From Amaurobius ferox (taxonomy: Eukaryota > Arthropoda > Arachnida > Araneae > Amaurobiidae), in assembly GCA_951213105.1 (NCBI GenBank), contig OX578152.1:74553680-74617679 (forward strand): a DNA stretch of 64,000 nt, read 5' to 3'. The position numbers and the translations under genes were made by a program. The notes under the pieces were generated by a model, which searched no databases, was not told where the DNA came from, and saw only the letters and a program-made list of their open reading frames with translations. Below, one piece after another: positions 50,551 through 63,205 of this stretch (its first letter is position 1; every line of letters starts with the position of its first letter).

Positions 50551-50594
50551 TGCCACTGATCAAGGACGTAATGACGTCCAAAAGCGGTCTGGAT
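50551..50594 (+). ncRNA. Possible decayed hammerhead ribozyme motif
   Basis: In order: CCA, CTGATCA (consensus CUGANGA with one change), the hairpin GGACGT-AATG-ACGTCC as stem II, AAAA (consensus GAAA), GCG, then GTC and TGG, which pairs with the initial CCA as stem I. This is the expected strand order of a hammerhead, with two core substitutions that should abolish cleavage. Penelope-like elements are known to carry hammerheads. A Penelope origin here is inference. Confidence 0.35.
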
Positions 50595-51165
50595 TTGTAA
50601 TTTTATGTACGTCATAGATGGTGTTTCTATTAAAGTCCATTTAGTTTACCAAATTTGATTGTATTAATTTAAAGTTGTTAACCTGGATTAGCTTGTGAGT
50701 TGAATTGTTATTGTTGTTTTTATTCCTGATCTGGTTGGTCAATGTTATCTTGTTTTGCTTATTTCGCTGTTTCTATTTCTGTCAATTTTTTTTTTGTAAA
50801 TATTTAAATGCCATTTTGCCATTTTATGTATTATTAAATTCTAACATTTATTATTTCCCAATGTATTTATTGGTTGAATACATAAACCTGCTTGTATACG
50901 AAAATATACTCTTTAGTGTTATAATTTAAAATACAAATACAGGCGGAGAATCTTGCGTTTTCCGGAATGACCGGGGTCTGGGTGGGTCTTAAATTACTGG
51001 ATGACTATATATATTATCTATATATGTTTATGCATGTCTAAATATACTTGTGTATTGTCTATGTAGTATATTGTCTATGTTTGTCTAAGTGTATTGTTCT
51101 CGGCCATCCGTTGTAACTGCACTGCAAATTTCGGGTAAACGGGACAGCCAGTGTAATAAAAGAAA
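50595..51165. other. Unassigned non-coding DNA
   Basis: T-rich. An open frame at 50705-50929 is low-complexity and hydrophobic, without recognisable features. Confidence 0.35.
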
Positions 51166-51930
51166 TCTGATGTGTGCAGCACATGACTTTCCTTATATAA
51201 TGCAATGAATTTACTACTTTTACAGTAAAAAAAAGATTACTTTTATAGTAGATATTTATATTCTTTCCAAGATAATGAATTTTCGTCAAAGAGTCGTCAT
51301 TTTCATTGATATAGCGTCATTTTTATCTATTTGGCGAGATTTTCGTTAATTTAGCAGCATTTTAAAAAGTCGCCAAGTTGGCGACATTCCAACAAATTCG
51401 TCGCCAAAGTCTCGCCAAGCGTTATGGACGGAGAAATAAGTTATTCTTACAGCAGATAAATGACTATTGGCGTTCAAATACAAAAGTATTACTCAAAGTA
51501 TCTTTTTTCATGAAAGGAACGAGCTAGATCCACGAGAATGATGTCTCCAAATTTATGGCATGGTATTACATATGAAAAGTGAACATGTTTCTCAATAGGA
51601 AATATTTTTTTTATTTTATATGATTTTTTAATACTGTTTTTAAAAAGTGTGCAATATTTCAAAAACAGTTCATGTTAACGTTCTAAAATTTATGTCAATC
51701 GTTTTCTAATGAAAAATTACATAAGAAATGTGTATTTGCGTAATTTTATTAGAGGTTTTGATTTTTTGACGATTTTTTCAAAATTTCACTCGAAAATTTA
51801 GGGGGGTTCTGAACATTTAATTGCGTATAAAAACAATAGGCTTCCAGTGTTTACGGATTGTAATTTTTGTACCAAATTTCGTTCGAATCGGTACATTCGT
51901 TCGCCAGTTATCGTCTCCACAGACTCACTG

Positions 51931-51961
<31 letters not shown>

Positions 51962-52091
51962 CATCACTTCAAAAATGTTCAATTCGTGATCAGGGATGCT
52001 TGAAACGTGCTCTCCCGTCGAAAACTCGAATTCGAATTTTGGACCTCGTCATAATACTTTCCTTATACGTTATTGTATATAAGGAAAGTAA
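51166..52091 (+). mobile_element. Hairpin-ended element, family A (full copy)
   Basis: Starts TCTGATGTGTGCAGCACATG then ACTTTCCTTATATAATG, contains the GGCGA core at about 51290-51420, (CA)n plus (GA)n near 51930-51960, and the 3' module GACATCACTTCAAAAATG. It ends with a CTTTCCTTATAC hairpin and AAGGAAAGTAA. Confidence 0.78.
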
Positions 52092-52534
52092 TAAAATCCT
52101 AAGAAAATGTGACACGTTGTATATTTATTAACTTCTAATTATTGCATCAATATTTTATTTAACCTTCATTAGTTTTAAACCAAAGAAAAATACTTAGCGG
52201 ATTACACTTAACTTTACCACCTAAGTCCAAACAAAGATATTGGGGCATAAATTGGAGTGGGATCTGATTGAAAAGGATATTTCGTGCATCATTTGATTTG
52301 TCTCATCTGAAAGCTAAATTTCATGTTTTTATAAGAGACACTTTTTAATAGAGGGCAATAAAAATTTGGATATTTTAATAAAATTTATTTCAAGACATCT
52401 TCAGTTATATCTTAATGATGTATTTAAATAAATGAAACATGTTTTGCTTTAACATATATAGTGTTTCTTATCTAGAATTTTTTGAAATGAAAAAAGAAAA
52501 TCGAAGTATATTTTTTTTCATTTTCTACCATATT
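52092..52534. other. Unassigned non-coding DNA
   Basis: Nothing recognisable. Confidence 0.35.
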
Positions 52535-53160
52535 TTTCTGCATGGTAATGTATAGGAAAAATATTGGAGTCGTGTTGAAAATTAGAATTCGAATTTTCGA
52601 CGGATTTACTTGTTTTGAGATCTCTAGGCCACCAAATTATTTTTAGCGTCACGTCTACGTTTGTGTGAGCCTTCATGCCTTTCGATGTATATCTGTAATG
52701 CTTGTGTGTCCACTCTAGCTCAACAACTATTTGACGGAATTTCATGAATTTGATAATTGAGTAATTTCTGCTTCACCCTGGTGATAATTAAACTTTGGAA
52801 TTTGAAAAAAATTAACTGGTTTATTTTCTCGAAATGGCTTGTAAAATTCAATAAAAGAGATAATGAAACATGCTTAAATGTAATAATTAAATTCTTGTTT
52901 TACATAATTTTTTTATGACAAAATGGGGAAAAACATTATTAAAATAACCAATTCTTGAGATTTTTAAGTTTCTCGAAATTTTTTGTGACTTGGCACCATT
53001 TTAAATTGCGCTAGGTCGCTAAACATTAAAAACATAGATTTAATTTAAATAAAGTATCCTATTGATGTATTATTTTGTGCTAAGGCACTGAAATTAATGT
53101 ATAAAGAGAAAAAGACCAATATGGATATAAGTCTGTTGAAAGTCATATGCTGGCGATATA
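52535..53160 (-). mobile_element. Diverged family B-like element (minus strand)
   Basis: The hairpin region GCATGGTAATGTATAGGAAA, then TCGAATTTTCGACGGAT and TTTTTAGCGTCACGTC, corresponds to the B module reversed. The distal end GAAAGTCATATGCTGGCGAT is a decayed TCTG terminus. Confidence 0.6.
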
Positions 53161-54319
53161 GCCATTTTAATTTGGAAAAAATTAAAAAGTGAGTCCTGGA
53201 AAAGTTGAACTGTAACATACAAAAACTAATTCTAAGTTGTTGTTTTTTAATTTTATCGTTGTTATGAATCAACATTTGAAGTTTTTAAAACTATAAATAT
53301 ATATTTATCTAAGAAACTTGTTAATACCAGTACAGGTTTACTAGTTTCAGTAATAAATTGAGTTCCAATAACTAGTTTCAATGATAAAAAAGCTTAAGGT
53401 TGATAGTCCCAGAACCATCCGATAGGTGGCGTTCCTAAAGTTCCGATTACGCCCTCTCTGTAACCATATAAGTCAAAATTATAAGGTTATTTTTAAGGGA
53501 ACTTTAACCCAGCCTATCTTGCCCGTGTTAAATTTGCTAACTTCATGTTTCTTAACTATATATATTATCAGCACAAAACTTTCACAATTACAAAATGGAA
53601 TATTTTTACACGTCTCATTTTTATTAACATCACAAAATTTTCATTTTCTCCAGAAATTTGTCATTATGATTTTACCCCAAGGTTACTTTTTTTAGCCAAA
53701 ATGTTACAACATTTATTTTTGTTAAAAATAGTGTAGAGAAATTAATTTCTAACTCTCATGTTAAAATGTGCACAGGCATGATCTAAATATGCTATACAAT
53801 TTTCAAATCGTTGTTTCCAGTAGTTGTGTCCAGTACAAAAATATATTCTAATAAAACAGCGAAATAACATTCAAGTACCACTGACTCTGAGGGTGGCATA
53901 TGGAAACAACAAATAATTTATTTCTTGTTTGTGGATTTATTAATGTAATACATCGTTGGAAAGAGAACATTATTAACCATCGATAAGACAGATAATAAAA
54001 TTCAACCAGTTTTCCGATTATGTGTTATGAAGCATAACATTTAATTGCTCATTTATTTGCAGAAAATGAAAATAAATTTTCATGCCCCGGGTTAGCCCCA
54101 GGAATAAAAGAGGGCGGGAGTAGCAATTACTTAATGCAAGTAATTTGTATGAAAATATTTTCTACAGCGATGCCTCCTCACAGTCAAGATGGGACTGTGT
54201 GGCGCCATGGTTTGAATGGTTCATGACAGTGGTTGTAAATGTTCATAAAAGGGAGCTTGTAACAAATGTCAAATTGTAAAACTACAAATATCTAGAAATT
54301 TATAGCCCTTGTCAGGTGT
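53161..54319. other. Unassigned AT-rich DNA
   Basis: No gene, repeat boundary or tandem array is recognised. Confidence 0.35.
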
Positions 54320-55385
54320 TGCTCACATCGAGGCCCGGTCCAGGACCTCCCGGTGTGGGTACCCTCCGGTCACCAATTTCTATTGGGACGCATAAGAAAT
54401 GAGCGCCACTTCGCAGGCCAGTAAAATTAGTCGGAATTAGAACCGCCCTTGCCTCGCACATAAGTGAAACATCGATTGAGAAGACGGTGACTTCCACCCC
54501 AGTGTTGTTCCCCCCTTTTCAAAATCTTAAGGGACTCAAATTTAAAATGTAAAAAATCAGACTCAATTCTGATCTTGTGAGGAAAGATCTCCAAGTGCAT
54601 GACACTGGTTTTCGAAGCCCGATACGATATGCATTTCGATGCAGTTTTAGGCACGGTGTTCGCTGCCCCCTCTAGCGTCAGCCAGATGCATACAGCACGG
54701 AATCAACGCCTTTTTCACCCATTACGACCACGTACACTCAGGTGTAGCTCGTAGTCCGGCGTAACCTTTCAGCCAACAAAGTTCATGGCCGCTCTAAGCC
54801 AAATCGAGCTAGGACAGAGCCAGATCGAGAGTTGCATTCATCGGGCCGTGGCTGTCATAGCAACAGCGAGGACTTAGCCACGTTTGATACGCAGTACCAC
54901 ACAGCTCTGGAAATAGACGGCGTAGTGTGGGCTACCCTTTGGACCCTTACACTACATTTAAGTCATAACAACTGTGTGTACTGCAAGACCGGTTCTCGAT
55001 AGCAGTGTTGATCTCATCTCACGACCGGGTTGCGAGGTTCCAAATTTGGGCCTCTATGCAGCACGCGTCACCCGTCAACTGAGTGCTTCACCAGTCATCG
55101 GTACGGCATGGTGAGGAATGCCACCGTAAAGTTCATGTGGGATGCGACCCAACTGGCATCGGCCTGCACGTAGTTCTCGGTTCTCCAGAACCGCTGTGCC
55201 AATCCACAATTGGAAGAAGGAGAGTGTAGCAAACTGTGATCACCGAATCCGCGATATGGTATCCAGAATTCAGCGATATCTCCAACAAACAGTGCATCCT
55301 GACGAACTGTGTTTTATTGAATACCCGGGACCTCTTAGACTGTGAATTATCCCATGTTGGATTACGAGGCATCTCATCTGAGAGG
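54320..55385. other. GC-richer segment of unknown nature
   Basis: Base composition shifts clearly from the AT-rich flanks, and several short frames are open (for example 55133-55372 minus), but none shows a domain I recognise. It may be a decayed retroelement. The following ~340 bp (about 55380-55725) contain an AATAAA and end in TTTTACA before GGTTCAACTGGGGGGTTCG, faintly LTR-like, but no second LTR is seen. Confidence 0.3.
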
Positions 55386-55739
55386 AGGTATATTTAAGTT
55401 CAATTGCAATGTAATGTGTTATTTGCGTGTTAATATAATCAAAGTGTTAGTGCAAATTTAAGCTGTGGAAATTACTCGTACTGCACAACTTGTATTTAAA
55501 AATTAATGAGAAATTTAAATAGCAAATATATTAATTGGCCCGTAAACTCCGAGGTCAAGCTTGGTGCATTTAAGTGAAGTGTATTTGTATTATTATTATT
55601 ATCATCAATGTTGAATATTTTATGTGTTTAATAAATATGCTAGTGGCCACAAAATCGACTGGTTAGTTTATTGAAACGCAAGTGTACTTTGATCTTTTCA
55701 GATCCCACTATACTTTTACAGGTTCAACTGGGGGGTTCG

Positions 55740-56744
55740 ATGGGTAAGTAGTAGTAGTGTATTTATGTAAATTTCACCTCACCACATTATGGTCCCCTCA
55801 AACGAGGACGCATTTCACAGTTCTTCATGCGGCTTATTTTTTATGCTTTATAATGCCTATTTTGTAAGCGTACTTTAATTAATAACGAACTAATTACAGT
55901 ATAGCAAAACTGGGATAATTATATGAAGTCTGATCTCTTCGGAGTAATTCTAAGGTCTAAGCCATTATTCGGTTCAAAAGTGAACTAACTCCACATCTTA
56001 GATTAAGTAATTCAGAGGCCAAAGATAATAACACACTGATTCAGGATTTTAACTGAAACACATTTATTGTGCGCGTACTAATAACACCGCAACTGGCTGC
56101 GTAAAATGTAGATATACCAAACAGCCAATATTGCACGTTCTCAAAATATACTTAAATATCAATATTGAATTTCGATCGGACCTTATGATAGAACTATCTT
56201 TATGCTAATCAGCGGAATAGAAAATAAATAGCCGATGCTTACCAAAATGAGGCCCTCGAGATCTTGTCCTAGACAACTAGTAGGTACTAGTTCCTTCCTA
56301 TCATAGTTATACCAACATTATAGTACGTTCCACGGATGTAAACCTTCCAACTCCTTCGTACTCGCGCAGTGACTCTACTCGTAGCGACTTCACTCGACTT
56401 TCAACTTACACTCGTATCTTTCCTTCACGATCCGAAACTTATCCTGCTGATCTGCAAGACCGCAGAATGTTACGTAGCTCTGCTCTATTGGTCTACATAA
56501 CGGAACCAGTTAGAAGTAGTTAAAATAAAGTGTACATAAATTAAAACTAACTGAGGGAAATAATAATTAAAGGTCATACAGACCTCATAATTAAAAGAAA
56601 TTTATAAAACTTTCGATTCAACAAAACATTTGCTATGCCTTACGATGTGCAAGTATGAAAAATGCGTTTAGGTTAAAAGTATGACAGTTACTTGTGAATT
56701 TATCCTTGTGAGAAATTTTATTTTAATCAATAAGTAACTCTATA
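55740..56744. other. Unassigned non-coding DNA
   Basis: No recognisable gene or repeat end. Confidence 0.35.
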
Positions 56745-59025
56745 AAGAACACCGACCCACCCAAAGGTATGCGGGAAAGAATCAGTGCCGCTACAATAGC
56801 GCTCCCAGGACACCAAGACGAGGTCGAATGGCCACGACAACCCATACCATCCACTCCAGCCACCCAACAACACCGCCGGCAGGCCGAGAGGATGGAGAGC
56901 ACCGACAAAACACAACAAAAACCAGGGCCAAAACACGCATCGCCATCTGATGAGAGTCATCCTCTGATGGGTCCCTCATCACTTTATTAACAATTTCAAA
57001 ACAATACAAAAATACAAGACCCTCCATTTAGGGTTACTGCTGTAGTTCTTCTTGCTTCTTAACATGGTTCTTCCAAGAAAATACAATTTTATCAACATTC
57101 AATTTTTACACTTTTTCAAATACTAAAAGTACAATATTTTACACATTCAAACAAAGATTTATTTAAAATCACAAGTAACACCTGGTTACAAAATATATCC
57201 ATGTAGAACCCACTTGGCTGTAAAATAAGCAAAGTACTATAAAAATAACTAATCAACATATGTTTCATAAAACAATTCATAATTCCATGTCTCTTTACAA
57301 TCTTGAGTCACTGCAATATAATCAATAATACAATAAACAAGTCAACAATAAAACAAATTTAATAAAATCAGCCATTAGCCCATTTCCATCGACAAAATAT
57401 TTTTCATTATTTCCTTTACTCCAATTCTACCTTTGGAGAACAGGCACAAATTAAAAATACAAACAGTTTTATAATTAAAAGGAAAATAAACACTTCTAAT
57501 ATTATCCCAAAGGTCTCAGTCATAAATTGTATGATGAACAGTTCCTTCCGACTTTCCGCAATATAGCATTTCTTTTATTTCCCAAAGAATCTATTTTGAT
57601 ACTCTCTGAAGACTCCATGTCCGGTTAAGACTTGGTTTAGATAAAAATCACCATAAAGATTCGTCGTAGAAGCTTTAGTTAATTTCATTGGGCAACTTCT
57701 TGCCTCTTCGACACTGGTCCCATCTCTCTTGCTATTTAAATATTAACTCCACTTGAATTTTCTTCTTAACTTGTAGTTTGCTCCACTTAAATTGAAAACT
57801 AATGTCAGGCGTCCTAGTTGCGCCTTTCGCAAGCTCATCCGCCTTTTCTTTTCCAGTAATTCCTATGTGGGCTTTAACCCAATGCAATTCTATAAGATTT
57901 TTGTTGTAAGTCAACTTATCTTTTAATTGTATCGCTTCGTTGTTGTTTTCATAGGCACATAGTGCCTGAAGTACTGACCTCGAATCAGTACAGATGTGCA
58001 CTTTTTTTAGTCTATGTTCCAGAGTATACTTAGTTGCTTTCCAAATAGTATAAAATTCCGCATTATATACCGTTGTATCATCATTGAGTCGATATTGTTC
58101 GTAATGAAGTATTTCCTCTTCCTGATAAACAACAAAAGCACAACCTACTTTTCCATTTATTTTAGATCCGTCGGTATAAAGATCTTTTCTCCATTTCTTG
58201 GGACTTTATCATTCCATCTTAAAATTTGTTCCTCCCAAGGAGGTTTTTTAGAGTAATATAATTTTTCCATTTCTGTTTGATCAATGATGTTGTCATTGAT
58301 CAACATACTCTCCAACCAGTGCAAACCTTTATAAATGGTAGTTTATCCCTTTTAACTTTAAGTCCAGGGGCAAACAGCCAGCCAGAACTTGTAAATCCAT
58401 ATTGGATGTAGTTCTATAGTATTTTGTTATTGGCAATAATGCAACTCTTTGAATTTGGTTCACTTTGCTATTTATCCTTCTAATATCACAATACTAAATT
58501 TTCGTCCCATACGAAATAAACTTCTCCTCAGCCTTCAAGTATATTTCCTTTCTTATTTCTGGTCTTAAGCCCCAAGTTGCTCTCGTAAATCTGGTTAATT
58601 TACCATGAAATTTCATCACTTTATTTCTGACTTCGTTCAAGTCAGGCGTTCAGAAAACTTTACAATCAAATTGTATATCCAGATACTTTAAATTCTTGTC
58701 ATAACTAATTCTCTTACTATATAATTTAATATCTGGTAAGCAAGTAATTGTCTTCTTGTAAGGAAACATGATATATTTAGATTTTTCAATACTAAATTTT
58801 AGGCTATATTTATCTGCCCATGATTCCAATTTCTTTATGGCTGAAGAAACCATTTCTCCAAATAGATATAAAGCTCTTGAACACATAATAATTGCCATGT
58901 CATCTGCAAAAGCTTCAATCTTGACTTTGTTGTTAAAGTCAATCTTTAATGCTTCGTCCATTATCATAAGCCACAAAATAGGAGCTAAACTGGAACCCTG
59001 CCTTAATAATCGTTGCTTCTAGCGT
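56745..59025 (-). mobile_element. 5'-truncated LINE (I/R1-type) with 3' region
   Basis: On the minus strand a reverse transcriptase C-terminal half, a connecting region and an RNase H domain follow each other, then a GC-rich ~250-bp 3' stretch (about 56750-56990). The 5' end is cut just upstream of the RT block GSSLAPILW at about 59020. Target duplications were not identified. Confidence 0.7.
57370..59025 (-). pseudogene. LINE ORF2 remnant: reverse transcriptase plus RNase H
   Basis: RT motifs read RQGSSLAPILW and EAFADDMAIIM (catalytic DD), followed by LKYLDIQFD, the thumb-like HGKLTRFTRATWGL and the linker QVLAGCLPLDLKL. RNase H is recognisable by a TDGSK-type start, HICTDSRSVLQAL and VKAHIGITGKEKADELAKGA, and a terminal GHGVFREYQNRF block follows. 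In-frame stops (near 58648) and at least one frameshift (near 58200) disrupt it. The endonuclease and N-terminal RT are absent. RT plus RNase H suggests an I/R1-superfamily LINE; the clade needs a tree. Confidence 0.8.
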
Positions 59026-59295
59026 GCCTAGAAGAAGCAATTATCCCGAAACCATGAATGACTCGTTAAGCAATTTCTTGCTTTTAAAAAATCAAAATTA
59101 TTTCAAATTATACCGAACTTTATATATTTGTCTTTGAATACAGTTTAAATGTCGCTAGCTCACCAAGGGATTAAAACAAAGAACGGAAATTTATTGAGAA
59201 CGGTTAAGTTTGGCAGAAAGGGAACTGGTTTTGTTGTTTTGTTATGCTGGTGTTCTGGCTTGACTCAAATTCGATGACATACTATATAGTCATCA
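59026..59295. other. Unassigned non-coding DNA
   Basis: It has a small palindrome at its left edge (GCTTCTAGCGTGCCTAGAAG near 59014) and nothing else. Confidence 0.35.
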
Positions 59296-59310
59296 CAAAT
59301 ACGTATATGT

Positions 59311-59593
59311 TGTTGTTGAGACCCAGACCGTCCGACCTACCAGAAAGGTGTAAGGTAACTGGTTGGATGGCCGGGAAGAGCCACCCAATTTAGACCGGAA
59401 CCCAGTGAGGGACGCATCCACAGGGACCGTACCCTCATTCCCCTACCACCAACCTCTCGGAAGGACTTACGGACCCACATGTTTAACGTGATCGTACTCC
59501 GCGTGAACATGGCGGCAGTTTTCGCAGCGTAGGGAATGGAACCTGGCCTACCCAGTGCAATTCCCGCGCGCTAACCACTAGGCTACCGCCCCC
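59311..59593 (-). mobile_element. tRNA-derived SINE (minus strand)
   Basis: The target duplication CAAATACGTATATGT (left) and CAAATTACGTATATGT (right) differs by one base insertion. The head (minus strand) reads GGCGGTAGCCTAGTGGTTAG with B box-like GGTTCCATTCCC. The body contains TTAAACATGTGGGTCCGTAA and the tail is CTCAACAACAACA. It starts directly with the tRNA-like part, with no 5S segment. Confidence 0.85.
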
Positions 59594-60726
59594 CAAATTA
59601 CGTATATGTGCAAAATTTCATGAAAATAGGCTTCGTAGAAGTGGGTCAAATATTGATTTCAAGATTTTACCCAAACAAACAAACATGGAAACCAACCTAA
59701 ATAAAACAATATGATAATTGAAACTGGAGTAATTAACAAAATTAATAAAAACGTAATAACGAAGAAAAGTAATAGAACCGTAATAATTTAAGACAATAAA
59801 TAAAACTACGGTAAGAAAGATATTAAATAAAACCGTAATAGCAAAGATAATAAATAGAACTGTAAAATAGATAATTGATTCGAGCAAAGCAAAGAAGTAA
59901 TTCAAATATGAATCGAATGTCATTGAGACATTTTGCAAAACAAGAATGACAAAATAAATGCTCAACAAAGTATTAATGCACATGGTTGCATTTTTCTACT
60001 GATACCGAAAATTGAAAACAGATTGGTGGAGAGTTTTTCAAATTTATGTTGCCCAAGTGCATCGTCAATGTAATTGGAATAATTGAATAAAACGTAATGG
60101 TGTCATATAAAAAATCAACTAGTCTTAGTGATTCTAATTCTCGAAATTAGGTTATGCTATAAAAGAGTAATTAGATTTCATAGACTTTTTTTTTTACAAA
60201 AGTTGTTGTTCCAATGTGTTGTTCCCTTAGAGAAAATGCCGATAATTAAGGGATTAACATTTTTACTCTCCTGGAATATACATTTATGAAAGTATATGAA
60301 AAGTGCTATAATGGGATCAAACATTCAAAATTCAGTGTTTCAAGAATTTACTCATTTCAAATCTTCTAGATCTTGATTCAACTATTTTTAATCTGGCTTC
60401 TCGGTGTAATTCATGTGTGTGTGTGTGAACTGGCGCTTTTCTTTTGTGACCTTGGCTAGTTCTCGCGAAAAGTTAAATTAACAAAGAGAGGTATAGTGAA
60501 ACTGTGAACAAGAAAGGAAATAAAAATGGTATATGTACAAGTTCATTTTGTAGATAAAAGCTTGCAATTCCGTCTCAGTATCCCAACAGTAGAGTGACGG
60601 CTGGCTAGTATGAAGATCCGTAGTTCGCTTCCATAGGTTCTTTCTAGATAGGTTCTTCCTAAGACGCCCAAACGAATTGACCCTACAGGCTGGTGCAGTG
60701 AAATTTGGGGGGGGATCTTTCTTTGT
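59594..60726. repeat. Unassigned DNA with a ~35-bp minisatellite
   Basis: At about 59725-59870 imperfect units containing AATAAAACCGTAATAA or a variant recur four to five times. The rest shows no gene. An open frame at 59618-59983 minus is the hydrophobic shadow of this AT-rich array. Confidence 0.5.
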
Positions 60727-60975
60727 TTCGACCCAGATCGTCCGACCTACTCGAAGGTGTAAGGTATCTGTTAGGACGGCCGAAGCAGTGCCATCCAATT
60801 TGGACAGGAATCCAGTGAAGGCGACATCCACAGGGACCATAACCTACTTTTGCCCCCAACCTTACGTAAATACTTCCGGACCCACAGTTTTAGGCAGACA
60901 TTTTGGGCAAAGGCGGGACTCGAACTTGGGTCCTCTGAGAGCAATCCCCGTGCCCTAATCAATGCGCTATCCCGC
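60727..60975 (-). mobile_element. tRNA-derived SINE (minus strand), degraded
   Basis: The head (minus strand) carries GCGGGATAGCGCATTGATTA and a B box AGTTCGAGTCCCGCC. The body contains CTGTGGATGTCGCCTTCACT, and the 3' part GTCGGACGATCTGGGTCGAA matches the other copies. A clean target duplication is not visible. Confidence 0.75.
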
Positions 60976-62679
60976 GGGGGGAGGGGAATCTGAAAGTGAC
61001 CCTAGTACGATTAGTACGTATTCGGTGAATTCTGGCATATTGGGCAACGATTTCAAATTGGGAGGTCAACGACCATGTAGGATACTAACCTGGGTAAAAG
61101 TAGTAGTATCAGGCGACTCACCTGAGAAAAAATTTGCAGGAGGTGGTCAGTGAGATTGTTAAGTTGAACTTCCATCTAACATAGTGGAAGGAGAATGCCC
61201 GACGATAATAACGTTCAATTTGGCTGGCCAGTACGGAGATCCGTGTTCCATTGCCGATTGGAGTAGCAATACCCTTTACACATGTATTAAAATGCAAATC
61301 TATCATTCTGCAAGAATTCGATGATTGGATTACCAATCAATCGATTCCTAAAACTTATTTCCAAAATAAAAATGCTTCAAAAACGTATTTCTGAGTTCCT
61401 CTAACTAAACCTCAAAAAGGGTAAATTATGTCTGTAAAATTACCTAAGGGCATTTGTGCGACAAAATAATCTTGATGTTTTCTCACAACATCAGGATTTC
61501 GCCAGTTATGCAACCTTAAAAAGACAATTTAAAAAACTTTAATAGGAACACATATTTGGCTCAAACCTATGATGTTCACAATCAGGTATTTTCAGGTTAT
61601 AATGTTCGGCTCCGGTTTTCATCCCTGGTACTCCCATATTCGCTACTCCTGATATCGTGACCATTCAGCTGCGCAAATGCTTTCTGATAGTAACTATTAT
61701 CCTTACTACTCATCAGATGCTACCATCACTAAATATCTGATTAAAAGTTTCTGGATCAAACTATCAAATACTCTACAATAGTCCGTCAATGTAACCAACA
61801 CATACTCATTTCACTCGGTGCAACACTATTGCACAGTGTCCTAGCACAATATATTTCCCCATTTAGCCAAAATCGTCGTGATTAACAATTTTCTGATCAC
61901 TAGTAAGTTATTTCGTTCATCTTGGGAATGAATTGGTTTGCTCATCTTGTTTATACGACATGCAGTATGTAGTGTAATCTGCAAAATATGCCTTGAAATG
62001 GATATTTGATTTTGGCTTATAATATTCGCCTAACAATCAGTGTTCTTTCAGGACTTTCTGGCCAGGGGGGGTGGGGTGGGGTGCGAATGAAATTTTAGGG
62101 GGGGGGGCAAGTTTTCTATTTTCTCTATATAAATATATTTAAATGTTGTGTCACATAAATGGAAACTAGGTCCGGAGGAGCGAAAGACCCCCGGAGGTAT
62201 GTCTGAAAGAAATACTGATAACAATCGTTTGGCCGGTGTTCTATTCCACAGCAAATTTTAGATAAAATAAAACATAATTTTTTTAGACGGTTTTGGGATG
62301 ATTGAACTTTGATTATTTTATAACAATCGAGATTGCATAAAATTTTAGAGTTATTGGGGGAAAATAATATTCAACAACATAACATTAAGAAAGTTGCTGA
62401 ATCAATTTTAATTAAATCCCAGAAAATGTTATAGAATGGGATAGCCATGTAACAAAAACAAATAGATGAATTAAGCGGAATCCCTGAAAGGTTGATCTAA
62501 AATTTAGTATCTTAATCATGTCATAAATCACGCATCACACATACTGCTTACGAACTTCATAGTGCAATTAAACATTAAGAAATCAAGATCGCAATCTGAT
62601 GCATACAATTTTTTCTAGCGGTTTAAATCCATATTAATTTTATTCATATACATTAACATGAATTTTGTCGAGAAAAAAA
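60976..62679. other. Unassigned non-coding DNA with G-rich tract
   Basis: At 62065-62108 a G-rich stretch (GGGGGGGTGGGGTGGGGTG followed by a 10-G run) has G-quadruplex potential. No gene is recognised. Confidence 0.4.
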
Positions 62680-63205
62680 AATTGAAATTACACAAATGTT
62701 TAAATTTAACAATACTTTACTTAACCATTTGGCACTTTGCGCATTTTAAAATGGCGCCGTTGTCAAAATCTCAGAAAACTAAAATATCTCAAGAACAGTT
62801 AATCCTAGAGAAATGGACGTGGTTTATTCTTTTGTCATAAAAAATTACGCGCTTAAAACAATAATTTTATTAATGCAATTAAACACATTTAATCTTTTAT
62901 TCCAAATTTTGTAAATTTTTGAAGACCATTTCGAAAAAAAAAATCAATTTTATTGTTGCCAAATGTACCAGAATCTAAACATAACCAGAGCAACAGGTAA
63001 CCAACTTAACTTCCAAATTTGATGAAATTTTGTCGGATAATTTCTGAGATCGAGATTATATTTGTACTGCATGTACAGACATACATGCATACAGACGTCA
63101 GGCTAAAATAATTCATTTATTATTTTAGAGTGCCTAAATTGTGCAAATCCATCAGGAATTTGAATTCCAATGTTAGCATCATCCTAATATAGCCCATATC
63201 TATAT
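62680..63205 (+). mobile_element. Diverged family B-like element
   Basis: Lines such as AAAATATCTCAAGAACAGTT, GACCATTTCGAAAAAAAA and the 3' module CAGACGTCAGGCTAAAATAA align with family B, but both termini are eroded and the hairpin is gone. Confidence 0.55.

Noticed and set aside
56723..57027. Several overlapping open frames in a GC-rich patch
   Set aside because: They are best explained as the 3' region of the LINE on the minus strand, with no recognisable domain in any frame.
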